From assembly GCA_025024175.1 (NCBI GenBank), contig QCXZ01000042.1, positions 9,007,501-9,071,500 of the forward strand: a stretch of DNA of 64,000 nucleotides, read 5' to 3'. The number at the start of each line of letters is the position of its first letter. The stretch's first letter is position 1. This DNA is from Rhyzopertha dominica (taxonomy: Eukaryota > Arthropoda > Insecta > Coleoptera > Bostrichidae). Shown here one piece after another: positions 24,780 to 35,800 of this stretch. The translations under genes and the position numbers were made by a program. Under the pieces are notes generated by a model. That model was given only the letters and a program-made list of their open reading frames with translations. It was not told the DNA's origin and did no database searches.

Positions 24780-25756
24780 AAATTCTGGCAATGAATGAAT
24801 GAAGTTTATGCCTTAATTCGGGAATCGCCCCGGCAGGAGTTGCGCGCAGTTGTTTTTCCATAATGTGCCAAAGTGTTTCTATAGGAGAAAGGTCAGGACT
24901 ACTGGATACCCATTTTAAAAAAAGTGGAATACTGTTGTCGGTGAACCATTGTAAAGATCTTTTGGATACATGACATGCAGCGCCATCTAGAATAAAAAAC
25001 AAAATCATTTCCTGACGTTAATGACTCTTCCCTAGTGGGTAGCAAAGATTCACTTAAGATATTAAGATATCTTTCGGTGTTCACAATGCCGTCAACGAAA
25101 TGTAATTTTCCTATTCTTCTTGCAGACATTGATCCCCACACCATAATAGATGCTGGATATTAAATTTTCTTTTTAGACAATCTGGATGATAAATTTCATT
25201 TTTGCCGAATAACTTTGCTGCGACTGTCGCCTACACAAACTTCAAATCTAGACTCATCGTTCCAATGTACACTGTTCCACTGTTCAGGACTCCAAATTCT
25301 ATGTTCTTTTGCCCACTTCAACCGATTTTTTCTTTTGTTTCGTTGTTAACAGTGACTTTTCCTTGGGCTAGACAATAAAAACACATTTTTGTTGAAAACA
25401 TTTCAAAAATTAAAAACACAAGACTGTACCTTATAAGTTCCAAAACCCAATCATTGTGCTTCCAGGTGACAGATGGATCTTGAAACATGTCTTCCTACAG
25501 CATCAATCCAAACTGTGCTTAGCTGACCGTAGTGTATCCTTCTGTTCTGTTTAATTATTCGTTTCAACACCCTCCGATCAGTATCAATAAGTGCACTTTT
25601 TTTGCATACCTATGTTTAGGCTCGACATTATTGCTTGATTTGATTAACTGCACTACGTTGCGAACACTTTATCTTGACAACCCCAATAATTGTCCAATTT
25701 CTGCATGAGATAATAATTGAACAAGTGTTCGGATCAATAACTTTTCCTCTAGCCAT
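24780..25756 (-). pseudogene. Tc1-type transposase, near full length, broken
   Basis: The likely original start is the ATG at 25756 (MARGKVIDPNTCSIIISCRN). Reading along the minus strand I find WAKEHRIWSPEQWNSVHWND, then ESRFEVCVG (first catalytic Asp). MVWGSMSARRIGKLHFVDGI and VNTERYLNILSESLLP follow. The second block is damaged (FILDGAACHVSK for QQDGAPCHTAK). The third is intact: FLKWVSSSPDLSPIETLWHI, then MEKQLRATPAGAIPELRHKL. Catalytic residues D, D, E can be traced, but frameshifts and stops break the frame. Length is close to the usual 340 codons. Terminal inverted repeats were not identified. Confidence 0.82.
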
Positions 25757-27234
25757 TTTTTAATTCTTCATTACAAAATTCTATAATTGAAACTACCCAA
25801 AACGCTGTTGACGTCTGCTGTCAAGTAAACAATATCTCTTAGTTACGTGAAATTGCACAGCCACCTCAAATGTTACATTTACCTGTATGCAAACTTCTGC
25901 AAAAATATAGATAGAAACCAGGGTTCGGCCTAAATAGTTGGTATTTTTTTTACTATACAATTTTGATTATTCAATTGTGCGTAAAAATTAATAGACCATA
26001 ACTTAGAGAAGCTGTTTACAATAAAAACAAACCACAAAAAGCGAATTTGTTTAATTTTTTTAAGAAATTTTAATAATTCTGTTGATGGGTCAACTGAAGT
26101 GGCACATGCTTGCTTTGAACTCCAGATCTTGTTACAGAGCTAAAATTTCTACGAGGATGCTTCTCCTAATTTAACCTCGCTGCCTTGGCCAGAGTTCTCC
26201 ATTAGCAGCCAACATTTGCATGCCGGGGCGTCAAAACACGCACATTCCTTTTGTTCTTCCGTCGGCAAACTATTTCCTTCACATTAGACACTTGACCCAC
26301 TTCCTTGTTTACACTACCCCATCCAGTTTGTTGCCGGCGTCGCCGAGGAAATCTTCTGTGTAGACTGTTGCACTTACCGCGCTCTCGTCCTCGAAAGGCA
26401 CCGGAGGGCACTCATCTCACTGTATTTTTCATCATCAGTTTATCCAGAAAGGACGGGACAGTTCTTTATTTTGTCTTCGGGCGTGAGCGCCGAGATACAC
26501 ACAATTGTTAATAAATTTATCTCAATGACGTACTCAAAGCAGCTTTACTGTACACTTAGAAGATTTACGGCGGGGATTTGCCGCGAGACACATGAAAACT
26601 TGTAAAATATGTAAGACGCTGGAGCGGAATTAAAGAGCAGCTGCTCCGATAAACCTCCTGCGACGGGGATTGTTTTAAGATCCTGACAGCGCTATTAATA
26701 TATTCTTTTGCTGGATGGAAATTGTCTTTCTTGAATCCCTCAAAATCACTAGATGCCCTTGGAATCCGTAATGAGGTTGTTGTACCGATACAACAGTAAT
26801 GGTGTGCTATGTTGTTTACATCAGAACAATCAGAGGACAGCTGTTTCGATCTATTAGGTCTCTTCAGTTCGACTAAAGTTCCAGGGCAGACAACACAGCA
26901 CAGAAGTTATGTCCCTTTTGTAAACTCTTGTTACGAAAACAAATAAACAACACTAATACTTCAGCGTGTAAGTAAAGATACCAGATTTGTAACTAAACTA
27001 CTCCAAAAAAATGTTGCCAATTACAAGGCGGCGTCCACAAAAGTACTAGTATACGTTTGTTAAAAAATTTCTTTAACTTTTATCATTTGTTTAAAAATGT
27101 ATGCAAACCATTTATACAGGGAGGCATTTATATTACATCTCACATGGTACGCACAATATGTTTTTGATAATCCAGGCTTTGAAACATAGATATCGATATA
27201 CTTTTGTCTCACTAGGAAGCGGATCCTTTGAAAC
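25757..27234. other. Noncoding stretch with GC-richer patch (about 26180-26650)
   Basis: Open frames of about 70 codons occur on both strands in the GC-richer patch, with no family resemblance. The rest is A+T-rich. Confidence 0.4.
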
Positions 27235-27289
27235 TGATTTATCTTGGGTATACTGCAGAGAGCATGGCACAGAACTGGTTTTGCCTATA

Positions 27290-28192
27290 CATAGTCCGCC
27301 ACTTAAAACTCCCCAGGCTCGTATCTTCATTATTTTTTTAGATGCAACCTTAAGTAATATGTCAAATTGTAGGTCCTTTTCAACTCTTTAAAAAGGGCAT
27401 AGTCACTGTTCAAAATTTTGTTTGCCGATTATGATATTCTGCAAATAAAGTAAATTTTTGTAAATAGTTTTTTACTTACCCCGTATAATAAATATTGCTT
27501 TATAGTTGGATGCCGACTTTTGTCTTTTTTAATTTGTGTCATTACAACGTATGCGTAATTTTTACTCCTTCTTAATGAAAAACAAGATAAATTCGTCGCC
27601 GCCATATTCTGTTAATGGGGCTGTTCACAATTTCTTAGTGTTAGTATAACAGCTTATTTACGGTACAAATTATGCCTACATACCCATAACTGCACACGAA
27701 ACCCCAAAATTTTTAACAACTTTTAAGTACAAAGTTTGTTCTAAAGAGAGAATCTAGACAACGGTACCCTGCGATGAGGCTAGTGCGTGATGTAGAACTA
27801 GCCTCATCGCAGAGTATTGTTTTCTAGCCTCTCTCTCGAATGCACTTTATCCTTGATTTATTTAAAAGTTACTCTAAATTTTGCGGTTTTGTGTGCAACG
27901 TTTTTCATTAAGAAGGAGTAAAAATTACCCGTACGTTTTAAAGACACAAATTGAAGAAGACAAAAGTCGGCATCCAACTATGAAGCAATATTTATTATAC
28001 GGGGTAAGGTAAACAAATATTTACAAAAATTAACTTTATTTGCATAATATCATAATCTGCAATAAACATTTTAACACTCACTATGATATTTTAAAGAGTT
28101 TAAGAAGACCTGCAATTTGACATATCACCTAAGGTTGCACCTAAAAAAATAATGAAAATACGAGAATGGGGAGTTTTAAGTGGCGGACCCTG
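27290..28192. mobile_element. 903-bp fold-back TA-flanked element (non-autonomous)
   Basis: Nearly the whole element is a palindrome. The outer ends pair (right end reads CAGGGTCCGCCACTTAAAAC on minus; left end CATAGTCCGCCACTTAAAAC). Large inner blocks also pair: 27471-27528 with 28010-27958, 27552-27583 with 27934-27899, and 27690-27784 with 27895-27797. An asymmetric segment of about 110 bp (27584-27690) is present only in the left arm. TA duplications lie at 27288-27289 and 28193-28194. No transposase is encoded. The ends and TA target suggest mobilisation by a Tc1/mariner-superfamily enzyme. A related 431-bp copy is at 48658-49088. Confidence 0.8.
27770..27811. repeat. Perfect 15-bp hairpin at the centre of the fold-back element
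   Basis: TGCGATGAGGCTAGT (27770-27784) pairs perfectly with ACTAGCCTCATCGCA (27797-27811) around a 12-base loop. It is the turn of the large palindrome. Confidence 0.9.
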
Positions 28193-28275
28193 TATACCAA
28201 ACGCTTGGTATGACGTAAATATAAAATTTATGGCAATGCTATCTGTCAGCATTACATTAACACGATGACAAAGCC

Positions 28276-29040
28276 ACCTAGCTGTCATTTTGGGAAGTAC
28301 ATACCAGAGAAAACGTCCTTGTCAGATTATGAGCTATAATCTATAATCTGAGCGAAATAGATCTATATGCAGTTGGTTGCGGCGTATGCAGTATAGCATA
28401 GACATATATGTTAATACATATATGTAGCATTTGACTCTAATTCCTCTAGATTTTGGATATTTCCCAGCCACTGTTCTACGTCTATGGTTTCTTGTACGGT
28501 TAAGTTTACTATAAATTTTCTTTTTTCATTTCCAGAATTTTTTCAGTTTGTTGGCTTTTAACTCTAGATTAACTGATTTCGTCATCGCTACTCGAAGTTT
28601 AAAACAATTCACTTAACTCACTTTCACTACTGAGATTTGTAGCGTTGTACGATTATGTACATTTAATGATATCAAAATTTGCAAACAATATGGCAAGAAT
28701 ATTGAGTACGGAAAATCAAATATATAGGGATGCATTAGAGCTATCTTAGGCAGCACATACTAGTAAAGTTCTATTGACTATTCGCCAGGGAAAGGTGTGA
28801 ATTATTAAACACTAAACAAACTGTTAAGCTTCTTATAGTTTATTAAAGGGTTTTGTTCCCAATTGGTATGTTTAGCTATGAGGAGGAGTTTATCCCTTAT
28901 TTTAGCAGAAATTTTCATTAATAATTTAGAAAATAAATTGTATAATTAATATGGACGTTTTATTACGTGATATCAATTTGTGTATGATTCAAAAGTTATT
29001 GTGTCATTTTATTTAGACGTCGTTGCTTAAAATTGTTTCT
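28276..29040. other. AT-rich noncoding stretch
   Basis: No recognisable gene. A local inverted pattern with repeated CATATATG words lies at about 28395-28425. Confidence 0.5.
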
Positions 29041-29097
29041 CACCAGGACTCAAACCCGGGTATCCAGATTTAAGCTCTGTCTCAATGCGCAGACAAG
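29041..29097 (-). repeat. tRNA-derived SINE head fragment
   Basis: On minus, GCGCATTGAGACAGAGCTTA leads into ATACCCGGGTTTGAGTCC, a good Pol III B-box context (GGTTYRANNCC). The 5' A-box half is missing or eroded. The layout resembles the tRNA-like piece at 56215-56276, so both may belong to one tRNA-derived SINE family. It does not fold as a complete tRNA. Confidence 0.4.
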
Positions 29098-31960
29098 GGG
29101 TGTTTCTTTATAAACGCTCGACATTTGGCCTTGGTGCAAAGCTAGCTGTAAATGATGCAGTTTTTATGCAGCTTGAGATGTGTTTAGTTGTTTTTGTAAT
29201 CACAAATTAGAAACAAAACGAGTGTTAGGTCGACTTTGCAACGCCAATACGCCATCGAAACACAAGATCCCTTCAAAATATTGCTGCAATCCGGAAAAGT
29301 TTACGCGAAAACCCAACACAGCCTATTTCGTGTCCTGCACAAGAACTTGGCTTTTCTAGGGCATCGGCTTTGGCTTGAGTTTTCATTGATACAAAATTGA
29401 ACGAACTCAAACACTAAAAGTTAGAGGATCATAGACAGCGCCTAAGATTACTAGCTGGGCATTAGAGTATTGGAAACTGAAATATTTAGCTATTTGCAAA
29501 ATGGATGAAGTTTGATAATTAATAACGATAATCGTTATCAGCAAATGGAGAGCTCATCACTTTAACGAAGAGTGAGATACATTTTATTTTTTGATAGGCT
29601 CCTGCATGGAGGTGTGTAACTGACATCTATATTTTAAAAGATTTAAGTTGCACACCTACAGAGGTATGTACTCCCCAAGTAGAAGTCGTTATTTTACAGC
29701 TCCAGCTTTGAGTGTACCATGAATTCCACTGCTTTAAGTTTACCCCGATTTTTTTTTATCCCGTGAACCGTCCAAATTGTGCCCCATCCTAAGCCCCTTC
29801 CAATTTCCTCACAATTTCATCAGATTATTGTTTTCCTCGCTTCCTGACAGCGACAACTAACGCCTCCGCAATCTGACCTGTGTTCTAATGATACAAAGCC
29901 CGAAAACCAGCCCGCTCGCCACCTTTAACATCGAAAACCTACCGACACGTACACAATGCAAGCAGTGCCCGACGTATTTCTAAACTTTATTAATTGGCCG
30001 ACTTTTCCTTTGATATATGTTTTCGGGGCTGCATCCTGGCGTGAAGCTCAACCCGGAATTCTAACGAAGCGCTACCGGCTCACGTATCCCATCAATATTG
30101 TGGCGGCGCTGGTGTCATTTTCTGATAACACCACGCGAGATACCGAGCCGCTGGATGACGTGCTTGTGTCGCCTTCCAAATGCCTTATCCCAAAACGTCA
30201 GGATATCAAGCTGCTAATGAGATGGTGCGAAATCCTATACCTTGTGTGAGGGCTAGCGAGGAATCCTACACGCCTTACGATGCATGTGTCTATTTAATAC
30301 AAGGTTGACTTAACCATTCTTAGCAACGCTGGAAGCGGAAGTAGAAAAACACCACTTTGATCCGCAGTACCTACAGTGATGTCAAATGTTAGTGGATGGA
30401 GATTTTGAAACAAATTTTAAGTTTTGTTAGCTGGCTTCTAAGTAAATGGAAACGGATGGAACGTTTTTTTTTTTATGAGTCAACATATCATAGAAGTGAA
30501 ACTTTGAAGCTCAATGATAGCCACTATTATGACACAATAAATCCACGCATTACATGGAGAAACGTCAAAACATCACCTGATCGATTACATTTTGGGTTGG
30601 GATTTTAGATGACCACGTTATTGATGCCTTTCTGATGGCTCTTTAAATACTGACAACTTTCTACAAAATAATTTAAATGATTCACTAAATAACGTTTGTG
30701 TGTCCCAGTGGTGGGTCGTACATGTGCGAGTCGTTCAAACTGAATTATTCTGCAAAATGTTTTGTGCTGATACGCAGGTTAACCTCTAATCAAATTTGAT
30801 CCATGCTTGTGCAACCGCGCCTAAAAGTACGGATCGGACTTATTAGTAGGGTGGCCACATGTCGCCACAAGTGGATACAGGACGAGGAGATGCCGTGAGC
30901 TTGCTAGCGAGGTTGCCAAATTTTACTAAATTATATTTATACAACTGCCACAACTGCAGAAGGCATAAAAAATTATAAATCAATAAGCCTAAGGGCTGCA
31001 TAAGCTTCCAAGCAGCGATCGCGTTTATGTTTGCAAGATAATCGAAGTCATTTTGAGCACTTTTTGTTTTTTTTTCTTAGAAAGTTGGCTGATAGGTTGG
31101 TATTGTACAGCGATATGATTTAAATCTTGGATTTAATGTAGAATCTAAAGGTTCACTTGCTATACATTTAAAATAACGAATTTGACGCCAGATGTAGTAT
31201 AACCAAAAGTCCGATATATTTCAAAATATTTTTTAAAGATGGACTGTTTTATATAAGTTAAAAACTGTGGAGCTACAGAACAAATAAGATTATGGGCTAC
31301 AACTGTACACTGATTGCCTAGGCTGTCTACACAAACCATTCTGATACCAGATGGAGTATAGCAATTTTGTTAAACATTTTTACTAATATATGATCCAGTA
31401 ATGTACATTTGCTGGTGCTGTGCTGCCAAGCGCCAATATTCTGGAATACACCATCATTATCTTATCTTCATCACTAATATCTCATATTCTTGGTTTTTGC
31501 ACTTTACACTGCCTTTTACAATCAAAGCATAACTATTCCAATATGTAACAAAACTGGTTGTATATGTTTAGCAGGATTACAGTCCAAGACCCCGCAAGCT
31601 ATAAAAAATAAATCCAACGTCATTTATAGCTTGTGCTGCACTGATTGTGACAATTAATAGATACGTAGGANCAAAAACAGGTAGCCTTAAGTAAAAGTGA
31701 TACCGTTAAGAAATGGGTTAGATTTATGTGATAATGCAAAGATTNTATATATAGAAAACAAAATATTCGTCTTAGAAATGCGTNAGGTAGGTACAAAACA
31801 AATAACATAATTAAACTCAAAATTTAAGATACATCGACACATATTTATTGTCGCAATTTGGATGTATTTATTGTTATGTAATCATTTTTCTTAAAAATCA
31901 ACATATACAACCAATGGTATTAGATATAGTTTTGGGGTCGGCAATAAATAAATAAAAAAA
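29098..31960. other. Noncoding stretch; hairpin at 31595-31633
   Basis: No recognisable gene. A GC-richer patch at 29750-30250 carries a 97-codon frame without family resemblance. CAAGCTATAAA (31595-31605) and TTTATAGCTTG (31623-31633) form a perfect 11-bp stem. Three N bases lie at 31672-31783. Confidence 0.45.
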
Positions 31961-31969
31961 TGTATCCAA

Positions 31970-32875
31970 ATGATGAAAAAAAAAACAGATATGATTTTGA
32001 TTTATGGTGGGTGCAAGAAAAATGCTTCCGCTGCTGCCCGTTTATACAGACAATGTTTTCCAAATAGAAGAGCTCCTGCCGATACAATTTTCAAGAGACT
32101 TGAATTAACTTTAAGGACAAACTGGCCACTACTGGCCCTGACAATGAAATTAGAGTATTGGAAATGATTGACGAAAATTCTCATATTAGTCGAAGGGTAG
32201 TCTCAAGAGCATCCGGTATTAGTCTGTCTTCGGGAACACCAAAATTTGAATGTGAGATTTTATGGCAACATTTGCTTCTCAGATGAAGCAGGATTTTCTA
32301 ATCACGTTGGAGTTAACAAGCATAACATACATTATTATGCGCAAGAAAATTCATGTTGGATTCGAGGACATTTTCAAACTATCTACTCGACGAATGTCTG
32401 GTGCAGAATATCGGGGAATCAAATTGTTGGGCCTTATTTTTTTCGCGATAGTTTAAACGGCAATACTTATCTAAACTTTTTAAGAAACATTTTACCGGTA
32501 CTTCTCCAAAATGTAAATTTACAAGTAAGACAAGATTTATGGTTTCAACAAGATGGGGCACCTGCGCATTATCATAGAATAGTGCGAAATCATCTTGATT
32601 TGGTTTTGCCTAGCCGATGGATAGAAAGAGGTTCAATTAATCATTGGCCACCGAAAAGCCCGGACCTTACTCCTTTGGATTTCTTCTGTAGGGAATGGTA
32701 AAAGGGCAGGTATACCAAACACCAGTTGGAAGTGTAGAACATTTAGAAAATAAAATACGTGATGCATGTAAATCCATGTTAATGCATGTTAAAAGACGTT
32801 TTGGGCGCGAATTCAAGCTTGTGAAAACCGCGAAGGGCGACATTTTGATCATTTATTACATTATTATTGAATAAA
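31970..32875 (+). pseudogene. D41D-type mariner transposase, near full length, frameshifted
   Basis: From about 31970 the frame gives TDMILIYGGCKKNASAAARL, then YRQCFPNRRAPADTIFKRLE, the N-terminal HTH of this insect family (DMxxIYGxCxxNAxxAxRLY). After a frame change, the 32246-32701 frame holds FYGNICFSDEAGF (first catalytic Asp), then NVWCRISGNQIVGPYFFRDS. WFQQDGAPAHYH (second Asp) follows, then WPPKSPDLTPLDFFCREW. From the QQD Asp to the TPLD Asp there are 41 intervening residues, consistent with the D41D (rosa/visitor-like) group. After another shift, KGQVYQTPVGSVEHLENKIR completes the C-terminus. All catalytic residues are preserved, making this the best-kept copy here. TIRs were not identified. 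Confidence 0.82.
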
Positions 32876-35800
32876 CATTTTTCAAAAATAAAATTTGTTT
32901 TATTCTTTTTTTTACTTAAAGCAGGTGATTGAAGTTTATGTCAAAATTTACGAATTTATACAGCTCTCTATATTTTATATTTTTTAAGACGATAAACAAT
33001 TATGAATGTTACCTCTGCAAATGTATTTTGGGTTGAATTTTCAATTTCGTCCGGGTCATTATCATTCGTAAAACCTTCTGTATACCTAACGAGCTATTTA
33101 ATCGCCATAAGCTGGTAGGACTATTAATAAAAAATATCTTTACAGTATGTACGTATATTATTATGTATTGTTGCTTGTAATATGCCTAATAAAGATCTAC
33201 ATAAAATTTAATCTGGCAATTGAAAATTGAACACACTAAACTTTACTCTCAGAGTCGCGTCCCGCAAGAGCTGACCAATAAGCCTTCTCCTTGCAGTGGG
33301 TTACGAGCCTTCGCTGATATTCTTGCATCCTCTAGACTCTGGAGAGTATGTGATACCATATCTGTGCAACGAATGACTAGCTCAGATGGACAATACGTTT
33401 TCAGAATCGACGATTGATTTTCAAAATAAGATTTTATCAGTTGATAGCTTTGTTGAAGCCTGAATACATTTATGGTTATTTGTCTCAGTATACTTAATTT
33501 AAATGTCACTGATAACACGACAGACAGCTGATGTCCCAACTAGCGCGATCCGCAGTTCTATGGTGACTAAAAAAGACATTATCTTGATATAAGTAAATGT
33601 ATTTGTAAACTGTCCATTTGAAAACTTTCTATCCAAATTGGAGATGTTAAATTTCATTCGATGTCGGTATTCTCAAACCGAAAATTAAAGGTTAGTTTAC
33701 TGACATTTTTTTGAAAATGAAGCTGAGATGTGGTCATATTGCGATGGGTCTTCAGACGATACAGTTCCTATTTTGAGTCACAAAGTAAACTCGGACAAGC
33801 TTTAACAAATGCAGCGCAGAGAAGAAAAGCGCGCTTGTATTTACCCAAAGCAAAACCAACACGTGTGGATCCGCATCAACCCAGAGATTGCTCCGGTCAA
33901 GGCACTTTCTCCCGCCATCACTTACCGCCTGTAAACACGTATCCACTTTACTTATCTCCCTTAAGTGCCCGGAGTCATTCGGCCGCCGCCCTCTCCATTC
34001 TCCTTTTGTCTTATTTACCGACTGTATCTAACAAGATCCTTAATTTATTTCCGTTATTTACTCCGCTAATCAATACCCCGGATACGGATATCCTTTTAAG
34101 GCGCACCGGACATCACCATATATCGCCCGCGGCAGCGCAATTCCTAGCCCATGCCAGCCCATTTAAAACGCAAATATTGGGCTGTAAACAACCTTAATTA
34201 CACGCTGCTGTCTGCCACAAATCAGCGGAGCAGGCGAAGTTTCTTGGCGGAGAGGGAGAGCTTGGCAGCGAGGCGTTAAGTGGTCGATGACCAAGGGTCA
34301 GCACACGCCTAAATACACTGCGTATATTGAGGAAAGTAAACCTAGTATGCCAAATTACCTACATGTAGACTGCGTGAGACTCGACGAACAAACACTGCAA
34401 CTAATGTGTAATAATAATCTATCAAACAACGTCACAAGTCTTCAGGTATACTTTAATAAATCTGACCAGAAGAAACCGCAGTACTAATTTGTCCCTTAAC
34501 AATTTGTGTACACTAAAAGCTGCGCAGAAGCATTATGAGAGACATCTCGAGGAACCTTTGCTATTTCCTAAATATTATTCTTCAGTTTCTCGAAGTGTAA
34601 AAAAGTTTTCGAATGCCAAGTAATTTATATCAGTTTTGTTAATCCTAACGTAAAAACAAATTCGATTGTATTGGTTTGTTAGAGAAGTCGTTCTAAATAC
34701 ATCAAAACCAAATCAGACCTGAAATATTTTGAAATGCCCGCCTAATTAAGCTGTCAGGCTATGAATGAGCGCGAAATACACATTTTACTGTTAAACTATC
34801 AGAGATAGAAATCCAATGCTTCTAGATTCAAACCATTTCTATGATGCACATCAAAATCATTCACTACTACTTGGTATAAAGCATTTTATGAACTGATGTA
34901 AGATATTTAGAATAACATAGACGAAACTAGTCGTAGAATCCGACTCAGTTGATCAGGAGGACATTTATTTCTGTGATAGTGTGTTTTAGTACTTACAGAT
35001 ACCAATGTGCATAATACTTTTTTTTGTCAGCTCTTAATTTCTGAAATCACTAACATCAAAATGCTATACGATGTTAACTTGCATGAAATGAAAGGAAGTC
35101 TTCCGGTAGAATACTTCTTGTGCAGCATAACATCTTCTCTTCTTTTTCTTGGTGCCTCGCTTCTGTTTACGTAAACTGCTTGGAATTTCACGAATTTATG
35201 TTAAGGATGCTTCTAAATATAGGTGACAACATCAGGGAAACATTCTTAAGAATCCTCTAGACAGGATGAAATTAAATATTAGCAAATTCTATTTACTTTC
35301 TGCCCATTTCGAAAGTAACCTTCCAACAAAAAGCTTTTTCTTAAGGAATGCATACAACGATCAGAAAATAAGAGATTTCTCAAAATTCTGTACTCTATTG
35401 CAAAGTATTCTTTATTTTTTATGTTTGGAAACAGCAAAAACAAAGACGGGACTCAATTCGGCGTGAAAAGCTAAAACCGTTAGGTTAGTTGATTACGATT
35501 GCGTGTAGATTGCAATTGTTGTTAGGCGACCAAAAATACAACAACTACAAAACATACGAAGCAGTCTAGGCGTAGCAGGTCACAACTAACGCCTGTGCGC
35601 TAACTGAGACAGCACTAGCAGTCTGGAGTTTTCAGGCATACAAAGGCATATTTGCTTAAATCTCAAGTAAAATACAACAGTTTTTGAACAAAATGTTTTT
35701 ATGGTGCTTAGCTTAGAGTGCATAATTACCACTTTACTTATTTTATAAAGCAATAATATCATAGATAGAATTTAAAGAAATACACTATAGGTATAGTAAA

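Larger units (their letters stand above)
27235..28275 (-). repeat. Dispersed repeat split by the fold-back element
   Basis: The two pieces, about 28275-28193 and 27289-27240 on the minus strand, align continuously with the repeat at 2909-3012. They share TGTAATGCTGACAGATRGCA and, on the other side, GCAAAACCAGTTCTRTGCC. The fold-back element separates them exactly between duplicated TA dinucleotides. Confidence 0.72.

Noticed and set aside
33730..34197. 155-codon + open frame
   Set aside because: Crosses a GC-rich island, no domain, low-complexity Ser/Pro/Leu content. More likely noncoding.
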